A stretch of 64,000 nucleotides of DNA from Polaromonas sp. YR568 (GTDB lineage Bacteria; Pseudomonadota; Gammaproteobacteria; Burkholderiales; Burkholderiaceae_C), in contig NZ_FPBM01000004.1 in the NCBI RefSeq assembly GCF_900116715.1, positions 1-64,000 on the forward strand. The letters are read 5' to 3'. Positions 27,670 through 35,410 of the stretch are shown piece by piece. Position numbers and translations under genes: made by a program. The notes under the pieces are model-generated. The model made no database searches. It saw only the letters and a program-made list of their open reading frames with translations, and was not told the DNA's origin. The first letter of the stretch is position 1. Every line of letters starts with the position of its first letter.

Positions 27670-28668
27670 TCAGACGTTGACCAGGCCGAGAAATGACTCG
27701 GGGTAACGCAGGCCGGCGGCGGCGTCTGGCGGGAAGGCTTTGTCCAGCGCCGCCAACTCTGCCGGGCTGAGCACCACATCCAGCGCGGCGATGTTCTGGT
27801 CAAGGTAGCTGCGGCGCTTGGTGCCCGGGATGGGAATGATGTCTGCCCCCAGCGCCAACACCCAGGCCAGCGCGATTTGCGAGGCTGTGACGCCTTTGGT
27901 AGCGGCCAGCTGTTTGACGGCATCGACCAGCGCCAGGTTGCGCTTGAAGTTCTCTTCGGCAAAGCGGGGTGAGAACTTGCGGCGGTAGTCGTCGGCGGGC
28001 AGGTCTTCGGGCTTGCTGAAAGCGCCGGTGAGAAAACCACGGCCCAGCGGTGAATAGGCGACAAAACTCACGCCGTGCTCACGGCAGGCGGCCAGGGTGC
28101 CGGTGGCTTCGGGGTCGCGCGTCCATAGTGAATATTCGCTTTGCAGCGCGGCAATGGGGTGCACCTTGCAGGCGCGGGTAAGGGTAGCGGCAGAGGCTTC
28201 AGACAAGCCCAGGTAGCGCACCTTGCCGGCCTTCACCAGCTCTGCCATGGCGCCCACGGTGTCTTCAATGGGCACGGTCTTGTCGACGCGGTGCTGGTAA
28301 TAGAGGTCGATCTGGTCTATGCCCAAGCGCTTGAGGCTGGCGTCGCAGCTGGCTTTGACGTACTCGGGCCGGCCGTTGACGCCGCGCACCGCATCGTTGG
28401 CCGGGTCGCGGGTGATGCCGAACTTGGTGGCGATGAACACGTCCTGCCGCCGGCCAGCGATGGCTTTGCCTATGAGCAGCTCGTTGGTGTGCGGGCCGTA
28501 GATGTCTGAGGTGTCCAGAAAGTTAAGGCCGCGGTCCAGTGCATGGTGGATGGTGGCGATGGACTCGGCGTCGTCGCGGTTGCTATAGAACTCGCTCATG
28601 CCCATGCAGCCGAGGCCGATGGCAGAGATGGCGGGGCCGTTGCGGCCCAGAGTGCGGGTTTTGATCAT
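27670..28668 (-). CDS. Aldo/keto reductase (AKR superfamily)
   Basis: A 332-residue cytoplasmic NADPH-type oxidoreductase of the AKR13/YakC type, opening [20 protein letters not shown]. The catalytic tetrad is complete: Asp52, Tyr57 (DIYG), Lys82 (TKFG) and His126 (YYQHRVD). A C-terminal [15 protein letters not shown] loop binds the cofactor phosphate. It lies 48 bp downstream of a MerR-type gene on the same strand, so the MerR-type promoter at 29131-29163 probably drives both. Likely substrates are reactive aldehydes or ketones. Confidence 0.93.
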   Translation of the reverse strand: MIKTRTLGRNGPAISAIGLGCMGMSEFYSNRDDAESIATIHHALDRGLNFLDTSDIYGPHTNELLIGKAIAGRRQDVFIATKFGITRDPANDAVRGVNGRPEYVKASCDASLKRLGIDQIDLYYQHRVDKTVPIEDTVGAMAELVKAGKVRYLGLSEASAATLTRACKVHPIAALQSEYSLWTRDPEATGTLAACREHGVSFVAYSPLGRGFLTGAFSKPEDLPADDYRRKFSPRFAEENFKRNLALVDAVKQLAATKGVTASQIALAWVLALGADIIPIPGTKRRSYLDQNIAALDVVLSPAELAALDKAFPPDAAAGLRYPESFLGLVNV

Positions 28669-28716
28669 GGTGTCCTTTGTGTGGGTATGTGAGGTGACGT
28701 GAATGGGGTAGCTGGG

Positions 28717-29124
28717 TCAGGCGCGTTTGGGTATGGCGCGCAGCTCTTCGTATGAGCGGATCTTTTTGCGGATGTATTGCAGGGTCTCGCGCTGGGCGCG
28801 GATGTCGGCCTCCAGGCGAGCGGCGTGGTCTTCCAGCATGGCCTGGCGCTCGGCCACGCTGCCGGCGGCATTGCCCATGCGCAACAACTTGGCGTAGCGC
28901 TGCATGTCGCGCATCGACATGCCGGTGGCACGCAGGCGCACCAGGAAGTCGAGCCAGCGCATGTCGGCGTCGTTGTAGCGGCGTGCGCCGCTGCGCCTGT
29001 CTATGGGGGCGATGAGGCCGATCTGCTCGTAGTAGCGCAGGGTGTAGGCGCTCAGGCCTGAGGCTTCTGCGGCTTCGGCAATGCTTAGGGAAACGGTGGG
29101 AGAAGCGATGGGTGCGTCGGTCAT
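28717..29124 (-). CDS. MerR-family transcriptional regulator
   Basis: 135 residues. The N-terminal winged HTH has the MerR hallmark LSAYTLRYYEQIGLI (about 24-38) and RRYNDADMRWLDFL (48-61). A long dimerisation helix follows (about 80-125). There is no cluster of Cys near the C-terminus as in metal-sensing members, which fits the NmlR/AdhR-like, aldehyde- or stress-responsive branch. An ideal dyad lies in its own promoter, and the aldo/keto reductase follows. Confidence 0.92.
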   Translation of the reverse strand: MTDAPIASPTVSLSIAEAAEASGLSAYTLRYYEQIGLIAPIDRRSGARRYNDADMRWLDFLVRLRATGMSMRDMQRYAKLLRMGNAAGSVAERQAMLEDHAARLEADIRAQRETLQYIRKKIRSYEELRAIPKRA

Positions 29125-29130
29125 GGAGGG

Positions 29131-29163
29131 ACTTTAAAACTTCGAGCGCACTCGAAGTCAAGC
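29131..29163 (-). promoter_or_regulatory. MerR-type promoter with long spacer and dyad operator
   Basis: On the minus strand, TTGACT (-35) and TAAAGT (-10) are separated by 19 bp, the stretched spacing typical of MerR-regulated promoters. A perfect dyad with arms ACTTCGAG and CTCGAAGT (29139-29158) fills the spacer. It resembles NmlR/AdhR-type operators. It would control the merR gene and the downstream aldo/keto reductase. Confidence 0.8.
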
Positions 29164-29224
29164 GACCCCTTTCATAAAACCCTTCTGGCGTTGTGCCCCG
29201 CCTGCCGCGCGGGTGTTCTGGTGC

Positions 29225-29665
29225 TCAGCGGGTAATCACCACCAGCACACTGCAGGGCGCATGTTCGATCAGCGATTTGGACACGGAGCCGCGCCACCAG
29301 CGCGCGGCCCAGCTGTCCAGGTGCTTGTGGCCGACCACGATGAGGTCGGCTTCGATCTGCCGGGCGTACCTGGCGATTTCATCGACGGTTTCGCCGTACA
29401 CCACTTCACCGCCGCTGGCCTCATGGCCTGCCTCTATCAGCTGGCGCAAGCCGTCGTTGAGGATGCCCTGGTACCTGGTTCGCTCCTGGTCGATGACGCT
29501 TTTTTCGTAGATGTAGCCCTCGGGCGCGACCAGCTGCCGCTGCGGAGGCATCACGGCAATGAGCGTCAGGGAGGCCTGGCTCCACTGCGCGATCTCGCGG
29601 CAGTCAAGCAGGGCTTTTTGGCCCGGTTGCGAGCCGTCGTAAGCCAGCAAAATTCGCTTGTACAT
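29225..29665 (-). CDS. Universal stress protein, UspA family
   Basis: A 146-residue single Usp domain. It opens with the standard KRILLAYDGSQPGQKAL, and near the C-terminus GHKHLDSWAARWWRGSVSKSLI follows the G-2x-G-9x-G(S/T)-like ATP loop, but with His in place of the second Gly. The last strand is APCSVLVVITR. The ATG at 29665 has GGGAGA upstream. It is a monocistronic stress gene with no obvious link to its neighbours. Confidence 0.92.
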   Translation of the reverse strand: MYKRILLAYDGSQPGQKALLDCREIAQWSQASLTLIAVMPPQRQLVAPEGYIYEKSVIDQERTRYQGILNDGLRQLIEAGHEASGGEVVYGETVDEIARYARQIEADLIVVGHKHLDSWAARWWRGSVSKSLIEHAPCSVLVVITR

Positions 29666-29823
29666 GATGTATCTCCCGAATAAGGTGACTGGGCAATTTC
29701 AAGAATAGGCCTGCCGTGAGAGGCGGTCAATCGATTGCCACTGCGCCAACGTGGTCGCCCCGATTTTCGGGAGGAGCCGCAGCGGCGACAATCGGGGCCA
29801 ACATCCGATTTCAGAGCACCACC

Positions 29824-30075
29824 ATGACCCAAGACCCCCAACGCGCACAAGAACTCAAAAAAATGGAGCTCTGCGACTCGTGCGCGGGCATTCAGCGCAA
29901 CTGGCGCAAGGCGCCGGGCCATGCGGAGCTGGTGCAGGGCGACCCGCGCCACGAGACGCGCCGCCACGGGCTGGTAACGATTACCAGCTACCAGTGCGAC
30001 CGCTGCGGCACACGCTGGGAATACGAGAACGACAAGACCAACCAGAAGGCGGGCTGGTCGGTGGTGGGGCGCTGA
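29824..30075 (+). CDS. Small zinc-ribbon-like protein
   Basis: 83 residues with two Cys pairs, LCDSCAGIQR and QCDRCGTRWEYEN, spaced like a treble-clef or zinc-ribbon fold; the residues between are Arg/His-rich. No family name is recognised. The ATG at 29824 follows an open frame that begins at 29716 but has no domain-like sequence in front. It is convergent with the 30087-30506 gene. Confidence 0.7.
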   Translation: MTQDPQRAQELKKMELCDSCAGIQRNWRKAPGHAELVQGDPRHETRRHGLVTITSYQCDRCGTRWEYENDKTNQKAGWSVVGR

Positions 30076-30086
30076 GCCTCTTTGCC

Positions 30087-30506
30087 TCAGCGGCCTGTCT
30101 GGCCTTGCTTCACCTGGGCATCGCATTCGGTGCGAAGTTGCCGCAGCTGGCCCTTCTCGGCGTTAAAGACTTGGTCGTCGAGCTTGCTGACGGCCTTCAT
30201 GGCTGAAAGCCCGGCCACATAAGACGCTTTTTCGAGTGCACTTTTGCAGGGGCGAAAGTTGTCCCATGGGTCCGGGCCGCTGGTGACGGTGGGCCATTCT
30301 TTGCGTTGCCCATCCAGCGCGGCTTTGGTCAGCCGCAAGCGCTGCGCATACTTCATGGTGTCCGGGTCTGTCGCCCCGAAGGCGTACTCATTCAGGATGC
30401 GCTGCGACTTGAGCGCCAGGGCCAGCGCGTCTTGTTCGGCCTTGTTGGCTTGTGCGCCGGCCAAGGTGCAGGTCGAGAGCAATAGAAGGAGCAGGAGAGT
30501 TCGCAT
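30087..30506 (-). CDS. Exported protein of unknown function
   Basis: 139 residues with a clear signal peptide (MRTLLLLLLLSTCTLAGAQA). The mature part is polar and mostly helical, with two Cys (FRPCKSAL and RTECDAQV) that could form a disulphide in the periplasm. No domain is recognised. The start could also be the ATG at 30518, four residues earlier; neither has a strong ribosome-binding site. Confidence 0.65.
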   Translation of the reverse strand: MRTLLLLLLLSTCTLAGAQANKAEQDALALALKSQRILNEYAFGATDPDTMKYAQRLRLTKAALDGQRKEWPTVTSGPDPWDNFRPCKSALEKASYVAGLSAMKAVSKLDDQVFNAEKGQLRQLRTECDAQVKQGQTGR

Positions 30507-30652
30507 CACACCGACCATACAGGAATTGAACCTTTACATGGCCCTTGGGCTCCCATCGGTTGAGCGCTGACTGCAATACGGGCTTTTGAATGACACAAGC
30601 GGCGCCGGCCCCGCGTCACCATTTACAGCCTGAAAGCGTGAAAGGACACCGA

Positions 30653-31234
30653 ATGAAACGAAGACTGCTGCTTGCCGCATCGCTGGCCACCTCCACACGG
30701 TTGGCCCTGGGCGGCGCGGCGTACTTTGCGCTGTTTGCCACGCACAGCCAGCCCAGCTACACCGTGACCACCGCACAGCTGCAGGATGCGATTGCCAAAC
30801 GTTTTCCGCTGCGCAAACGCGCCGAAGGCATTCTGGATATCACCGTGCAGGCGCCGCAGCTGCGCATGCTGACCGCGCAGAACCGGCTGGGCGCGGTGAT
30901 GGCGGTAGAAGCCGGCGGCCCGGTGCTACGCCGCGCTTACCCCGGCACTTTTGACCTGGACTTTGCGCTGCGCTATGAGGCAAGCGACATGACGATTCGC
31001 GCCCATGAGCTGCGGGTGAACGCGCTGCAGTTTGATGGCCTGCCGCCACAGGCATCCATGCTGCTGGGCAGCTACGGGCCGCAGCTGGCAGAGCAGGCGT
31101 TGCAGGGTGCGGTGCTGCATACCCTCAAACCGCAAGACCTGGCGCTGCCCGACAGCATGGGCGTGCAGCCCAGCACGATCACCGTGACGGACAAGGGGCT
31201 GGTGATTGCGTTTGTGAACAAGCCGGTGAGCTGA
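30653..31234 (+). CDS. DUF1439-like envelope protein
   Basis: 193 residues. A basic N-terminus and one hydrophobic segment (about 5-30) form a membrane anchor or uncleaved signal. Then YTVTTAQLQDAIAKRFPLRK begins a domain resembling DUF1439 (E. coli YceB family), which is a beta-rich lipid-binding-like fold. Unlike YceB there is no lipobox Cys. The ATG at 30653 has AAAGGA upstream and is preferred to 30590. Function unknown. Confidence 0.68.
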   Translation: MKRRLLLAASLATSTRLALGGAAYFALFATHSQPSYTVTTAQLQDAIAKRFPLRKRAEGILDITVQAPQLRMLTAQNRLGAVMAVEAGGPVLRRAYPGTFDLDFALRYEASDMTIRAHELRVNALQFDGLPPQASMLLGSYGPQLAEQALQGAVLHTLKPQDLALPDSMGVQPSTITVTDKGLVIAFVNKPVS

Positions 31235-31265
31235 GAGTTTTCTTTCTCTTTCCCCGCTGGGAGAG

Positions 31266-31967
31266 CTAGAACTCGAAGTGCGGTGAGGACCGGCTCAGCA
31301 ATTGGGTCTTGGGTTCTGTGGGCCAGACAGCGGTCAGTTCATGGACGAGCGTGCTCACCAGCCGCGCCACATCGTCACCGGCCGAGGTATGCAAGGCTTC
31401 CGCCACGATCAGTACGTCGCGGGTATCCGGACTGACGGCAGACAAACCGCTTTGCCGGTTGGTCCAGCGGCGGGCATGCGCGTTGGCGGCAGGCTGGGTG
31501 GCGTCGGCAAAGATCACCTCACCCATTTCGGGATGTTCAACGTCGCCTCCAAAAGTGAGGTAGTTTTCAGCACCGGTGGCGTAGCGCACTTCCAGATGCT
31601 GCGACACCTTGGCCACGTCAAACACCGCAATCGGAATCGCAAAGGCCAGCGAGATGGCGTTGCACAAATCGACCAGCGGATGCAGCTGGGGCAAGGACCC
31701 TTCTTTGCGGAAGCGGCGCAGCAGCGACTCGGACGCGCAGCGGTATTGCGTGGGCTTGAGCCCCATTTTGGAGAAGGTGCGCCGCCAGGCCTGCACTTCA
31801 GCAAACTCGCCCTCGGGGCCCGTAGCCAGCCGGGCCTGGGCGATGGCGTTGAAGCGGACGACCTGCGGGCCGACATCTGCGTTGGGTGTGATGCCACCGG
31901 CGTACAGCACGCCGGGCACCAGCTCGGGGTAATCGGCCCAAAGGGCTTCTGAATGGCGAAAGAACAT
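31266..31967 (-). CDS. B3/B4 tRNA-binding-domain protein
   Basis: 233 residues resembling the free-standing B3/4 domain otherwise found in the phenylalanyl-tRNA synthetase beta subunit. Typical segments are RRTFSKMGLKPTQYRCASES, HPLVDLCNAISLAFAIPI and the later FADATQPAANAHARRWTNRQ. Such proteins are proposed to act in tRNA quality control or as enzymes on amino acids, without firm evidence. It follows an AraC-type gene by 40 bp on the same strand, suggesting a small operon. Confidence 0.82.
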   Translation of the reverse strand: MFFRHSEALWADYPELVPGVLYAGGITPNADVGPQVVRFNAIAQARLATGPEGEFAEVQAWRRTFSKMGLKPTQYRCASESLLRRFRKEGSLPQLHPLVDLCNAISLAFAIPIAVFDVAKVSQHLEVRYATGAENYLTFGGDVEHPEMGEVIFADATQPAANAHARRWTNRQSGLSAVSPDTRDVLIVAEALHTSAGDDVARLVSTLVHELTAVWPTEPKTQLLSRSSPHFEF

Positions 31968-32007
31968 GCGCGCAGTGTGCCGCTGCGCCGGACGCGTGTC
32001 TTGAACG

Positions 32008-32877
32008 TTATTGCAGGCGGCTTTGTACCCTGCGCGATGTTGCCTGCAGCCACGCGCCGGGCGTAAACCCGAACTGGCGCGCGAAGAGCCGCGTCATGTG
32101 ACTCTGGTCTGCATAGCCGCTGGACGCGGCGGCCGCGGCCAGGCTGGCGCCGCTGCGGATCAGGCCGCGCGCACGTTCGGCGCGCTGTTGCTGCAGCCAG
32201 GCATGGGGCGTGACGCCAAAGGCTTTTTCAAAGTGGCGCAGCAGCTGAAACCTGCTGAGCCCGGCCATAAGCGCCATCTCGCCCAGGGTGGGCGGCGCGA
32301 GCAGGCCGGCGGCCAGGCGGTCGCGCACCTGCCGGATCTGCGGGGTGATGGCGTTGGAAGACTCCGCGGAACGGGCGGTGGAAACGGCGTGACGGCCCAG
32401 CAGCAAGCCGCACACCCGCGCCAGCGACTCTTCGCAAGCGAGCGCTTCGGCGCCCGGGCTGCGCCCACCGTCACTCCATTGTTGAAGCTGCCCCAGCAGG
32501 CGCTGCAAGGCCAGGCGCAGCCGCGCGTCTTGCGCGACGGCGTGGGTGAGTTCAAGCTCGGACGTGGCTCCGGGCGCATTCATCGCGGCAGCCATGGCGG
32601 CCGGCTCCAGGTACACCATGCGCCAGCGGCGCGAAGGGCCACCCAGCGGCTGGCCGTCGTGCACTTCACCGGGGTTGCACATGAGGATGTCACCGGCATA
32701 GGCCTCGACCTGGCCGCGCCCGCTGGCCGACTTTTGCGCGCCGTGCTCCAGCAACCCCACGCCATAGACCGCGTGCGAATGGCGGCCGTAGTGGCGGGCG
32801 CTGTCAATGTGCGTGCCGTAGACGCCTTCCCACGGAGAGGCCAGAACGCGGCTTTGGTGATGGGGCGATGCAGGCAT
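32008..32877 (-). CDS. AraC-family transcriptional regulator
   Basis: 289 residues. The N-terminal AraC-binding cupin domain (about 20-110) includes HYGRHSHAVYGVGLLEHGAQ and GDILMCNPGEVHDGQPL. The C-terminal double HTH (about 190-280) has LGEMALMAGLSRFQLLRHFEKAFG and ADQSHMTRLFARQFGFTPG. The ATG at 32877 is preferred over 32913. It probably regulates the B3/4 gene downstream or a transporter elsewhere. Confidence 0.92.
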   Translation of the reverse strand: MPASPHHQSRVLASPWEGVYGTHIDSARHYGRHSHAVYGVGLLEHGAQKSASGRGQVEAYAGDILMCNPGEVHDGQPLGGPSRRWRMVYLEPAAMAAAMNAPGATSELELTHAVAQDARLRLALQRLLGQLQQWSDGGRSPGAEALACEESLARVCGLLLGRHAVSTARSAESSNAITPQIRQVRDRLAAGLLAPPTLGEMALMAGLSRFQLLRHFEKAFGVTPHAWLQQQRAERARGLIRSGASLAAAAASSGYADQSHMTRLFARQFGFTPGAWLQATSRRVQSRLQ

Positions 32878-32961
32878 GGGTGGATGATGCCACCCGCCGG
32901 TCCGCCGCGCCATGCCCTCGCGGCATACCAGCCTGCGTTTGCCCGTGCATGTACAGGCAAA

Positions 32962-32989
32962 AAAAAGACAGGCCTGGGCCTGTCTTTTT
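32962..32989 (-). terminator. Rho-independent bidirectional terminator
   Basis: A perfect 13-bp stem, AAAAAGACAGGCC (32962-32974) and GGCCTGTCTTTTT (32977-32989), with a TG loop. It has T-tracts on both strands. It ends the minus-strand gene at 33023. Confidence 0.9.
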
Positions 32990-33022
32990 CAGGGGCGGCG
33001 GGTTTGTGGCCCGCGTTGCCGC

Positions 33023-33511
33023 TTACTTGCTGGCAGCAGCCTTTACGTCGGCCTTGCCTTCTGCCTTGACGGCATTGGTGTCGAGCTTGGCCTTGGTCTT
33101 GTCGGCCGTTGCGTCGATCTTCACGGAGTTGACCTTGGCGTTGGCGTCCACAGCGGTGGTAGCTGCCTTGGTGTCTGCGTTGACGGCAGTCTTTTCAGCT
33201 TTGGCGGTGGCCTTGGCTTTGTCACCAGCATCTGCCTTGGCAACCTTGGCATCAGCCTTTGCTTTGGCTTTGGCGGCCTTGGCATCAGCCTTGTTGGTTT
33301 TCTCGGTGGCAGCGGCTTCGGCCTTCACGACCTTGGCGTCAGCCTTGGCAGCGACTTTGGCTTCGCTCTTCACAGCAGCTGCGTCAGACTTTTCAGCCTT
33401 GGCTTCTGCTTTGACGACTGCGGGGGTGGCCGGTGCGACAGGCGCAGGCGTTTGTGCGGCAGCAACGCCAACGAACAGGGTGGCGATCAGGGAAGCGAGC
33501 AGTTTGTTCAT
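33023..33511 (-). CDS. Exported alanine/lysine-rich low-complexity protein
   Basis: 162 residues. A signal peptide (MNKLLASLIATLFVGVAAAQ) leads to a short PAPVAPATPA segment and then about 130 residues made almost only of Ala, Lys, Asp, Glu, Val and Thr in irregular AKADAK-like repeats. The mature part has no Cys, Trp, Tyr, Phe, His, Arg or Met. It resembles the tail of histone H1-like proteins but has an export signal. The ATG at 33511 has AAAGGA upstream. A long helix in the periplasm is likely; function unknown. Confidence 0.78.
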   Translation of the reverse strand: MNKLLASLIATLFVGVAAAQTPAPVAPATPAVVKAEAKAEKSDAAAVKSEAKVAAKADAKVVKAEAAATEKTNKADAKAAKAKAKADAKVAKADAGDKAKATAKAEKTAVNADTKAATTAVDANAKVNSVKIDATADKTKAKLDTNAVKAEGKADVKAAASK

Positions 33512-33645
33512 GAGAGTCCTTTGAATGGATGATGAAATGGCTGATAAGAATGTTGAAATCACATAGCCGTGTGTTCAACGGCACCGCTTGCCGCCTTGTT
33601 GACCCAACACACACAACGTTGCACAACACACCCGCGCTTTACAGG

Positions 33646-33669
33646 ATTTGTCGCTGTGCGGCGACAAAT
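33646..33669. other. Hairpin-forming inverted repeat
   Basis: Arms ATTTGTCGC and GCGACAAAT surround a TGTGCG loop, a perfect 9-bp stem. It lies between the start of the Ala/Lys-rich gene and the end of a small minus-strand gene. No T-run follows, so it could be a regulator site or a weak end-of-transcript hairpin. Confidence 0.45.
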
Positions 33670-33699
33670 GCGCGTTGCCGTCTGTATCTCAGGCAGACA

Positions 33700-33900
33700 C
33701 TACTCATCAAGCAAATCACCTCGATAGAAACTCCAGGCCGTTCCATCGTGCAGATAGAAATGCCCATCGGCACAGAAGTCCTTGCCGGGAAAGAACTCGC
33801 GATACGCCTTGGGGATGAGCCGCACCAGCTGCTCGTCGCTGAGCTCGTCGAACTGCTCGGGCGTGATGGGTTTACCGACTCTGGGTTTGAAGGAATCCAT
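33700..33900 (-). CDS. Small conserved-looking hypothetical protein
   Basis: 66 residues, MDSFKPRVGKPIT at the start and FCADGHFYLHDGTAWSFYRG near the end; acidic in the middle. No family recognised. It lies 38 bp after the GNAT gene on the same strand. The much longer frame running upstream to 34236 overlaps the GNAT gene and is not used. Confidence 0.55.
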   Translation of the reverse strand: MDSFKPRVGKPITPEQFDELSDEQLVRLIPKAYREFFPGKDFCADGHFYLHDGTAWSFYRGDLLDE

Positions 33901-33938
33901 GGGCGTATTGAAGGTTTGAGGTTTGCTTGAGGGAAGGA

Positions 33939-34370
33939 TTACGGTGCGCTCTGATAGATGTTCGGAAAGTAGCGCTCCATGAGCGACTGCGGCCGCAAGG
34001 GCGGGGTGAATCCGAATTGGGCATAGAGACCATGCGCGTCGCCCGTGGCGAGGGTGAAGCGGCGCAAGCCCTGAAGCTGTGGGTGATCCAGTACAGCCTG
34101 CGTGATGACTTTGCTGAAACCCTTGCCGCGATACGCGGGCAAGACAAACACATCGACCAGGTTGCCAAAGGTGGCGTAGTCGGAGATCACACGGGCAAAC
34201 GCCACCTGCGAGCTGCCCAGGTAGCCGCCAAAACACAGGGAATGTTCAATGGCACGCTCAACCGTGGCCAGGGGAATGCCTTTTGCCCAGGTGGATTGTT
34301 CGGCAAGAAAGCCGTGGATCAGCGGAACGTCGAGTTCGGCTTTGTCGGTGGAGATGCGGAGTGTTTGCAT
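33939..34370 (-). CDS. GNAT-family N-acetyltransferase
   Basis: A 143-residue single GNAT domain. Motif A reads VDVFVLPAYRGKGFSKVITQ, containing the acetyl-CoA pyrophosphate-binding R-x-x-G-x-G/A pattern, and GLYAQFGFTP is the conserved C-terminal segment. It resembles the small YjhQ/ElaA-like uncharacterised acetyltransferases. Substrate unknown. It lies 20 bp downstream of the 123-residue membrane-anchored protein gene. Confidence 0.9.
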   Translation of the reverse strand: MQTLRISTDKAELDVPLIHGFLAEQSTWAKGIPLATVERAIEHSLCFGGYLGSSQVAFARVISDYATFGNLVDVFVLPAYRGKGFSKVITQAVLDHPQLQGLRRFTLATGDAHGLYAQFGFTPPLRPQSLMERYFPNIYQSAP

Positions 34371-34389
34371 GGGGTTTCGGGCCGGTGAT

Positions 34390-34761
34390 TCATGTTTCCT
34401 CAGGAAACTCTTTCACAAAAATATCCGGGGTCGATCGGAGCAAATTTTTAGCCCGTTCCAGGTGAAGCTGGATCAGGTGTCTGGGCTCGCCCGACTGGCA
34501 AATAAACAACCAATAGGAGCCATCCTCGCACTGGTAAATGCGCTCGGTGAGGACCACCACGGCATTGTCGCCACTTGCTTCGTCTTTTTGCCGCACCAAT
34601 CTTGCTGTCAAAAGAGCGGGATATTGCTGCGCCTGCTTTTGAAACACCGCTTCGTTGCGTTTGCATAGATCCTTGATGGTGTTCCCTCTCGCTTCATGCA
34701 TGAGTAAAGCAAAGCCAAGGCAAATCAGGAACCCCAAAAATAGAAGCAATGCGGTTTCCAT
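34390..34761 (-). CDS. Membrane-anchored hypothetical protein
   Basis: 123 residues. One N-terminal transmembrane segment (about 2-21) is followed by a soluble domain with LVRQKDEASGDNAVVVLTER and the later YWLFICQSGEPRHLIQL. No family recognised. It heads a three-gene minus-strand run with the GNAT protein and a 66-residue protein. Confidence 0.6.
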   Translation of the reverse strand: METALLLFLGFLICLGFALLMHEARGNTIKDLCKRNEAVFQKQAQQYPALLTARLVRQKDEASGDNAVVVLTERIYQCEDGSYWLFICQSGEPRHLIQLHLERAKNLLRSTPDIFVKEFPEET

Positions 34762-35012
34762 CTAGAAAACTAGCTTTGTAATTTGCCGCAGAGATACGGA
34801 ACGCCATCAGAGGCGGCCGAATAACACGGCACTCCATCTGGAAAGTGGGCTTTAGACGGCATAAGTTGACACGATCATATGAGATGGCCACGTTACGCAC
34901 AGCACCGTTGCCTGAACGAGGCGTCGCTTGGTGGCTCAGGCGCCATGTAGGATGTGGCGCAACGAGGCGCACGGCAAACACCACCCCTGAATCACACAAT
35001 CTTGAGTTAACG

Positions 35013-35258
35013 ATGCAAACCCTATTCGTTGCGCTGTACAAGTTGCATCCCGTGCTTCCGGCGGTATGGCTTCTGGTTTTCGCCCATGGGCTTCTCGCGC
35101 CGGCCATTTTTTGCATGGTCAAAAAACTCCCATATGACATCGGCCTGATCTGGAAGCAGGCCAGGGCCGGGAATGCTGGCGCCCGGTATGCCATCGGTTC
35201 ATGGCTGTCCCTGGTTATCGCGGGAGTCAGCGCTCTGCTGGCCGTCTGGCTGCAATAA
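35013..35258 (+). CDS. Small two-helix membrane protein
   Basis: 81 residues with hydrophobic segments at about 12-30 and 59-79, separated by a basic loop (KKLPYDIGLIWKQARAG). Unknown function. The ATG at 35013 is used; the frame to 34845 looks non-coding. The roughly 250 bp before it hold no other gene; a TTGACA at 34866 has no good -10 partner. Confidence 0.55.
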   Translation: MQTLFVALYKLHPVLPAVWLLVFAHGLLAPAIFCMVKKLPYDIGLIWKQARAGNAGARYAIGSWLSLVIAGVSALLAVWLQ

Positions 35259-35410
35259 GACTGCATGGGTCAGGCGCCAATTCCCGGGCATGGATCTGCC
35301 AGGCAAAGCTATGATGATTTTCTGGAGAGGCGCGCCGCCGCAAGCCAGGTTTGCGGCGCACCGGGGGCAAGATTCAACCACCTGCTTGCGCAGGCTCGCC
35401 ATAAAAAATC

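Noticed and set aside
33901..34236. N-terminal extension of the 66-residue gene
   Set aside because: Overlaps the GNAT gene, with no domain; the short form starts cleanly at 33900.
34694..35266. 190-residue minus-strand frame
   Set aside because: Overlaps the better 35013-35258 and 34390-34761 genes and shows no hydrophobic or domain pattern.
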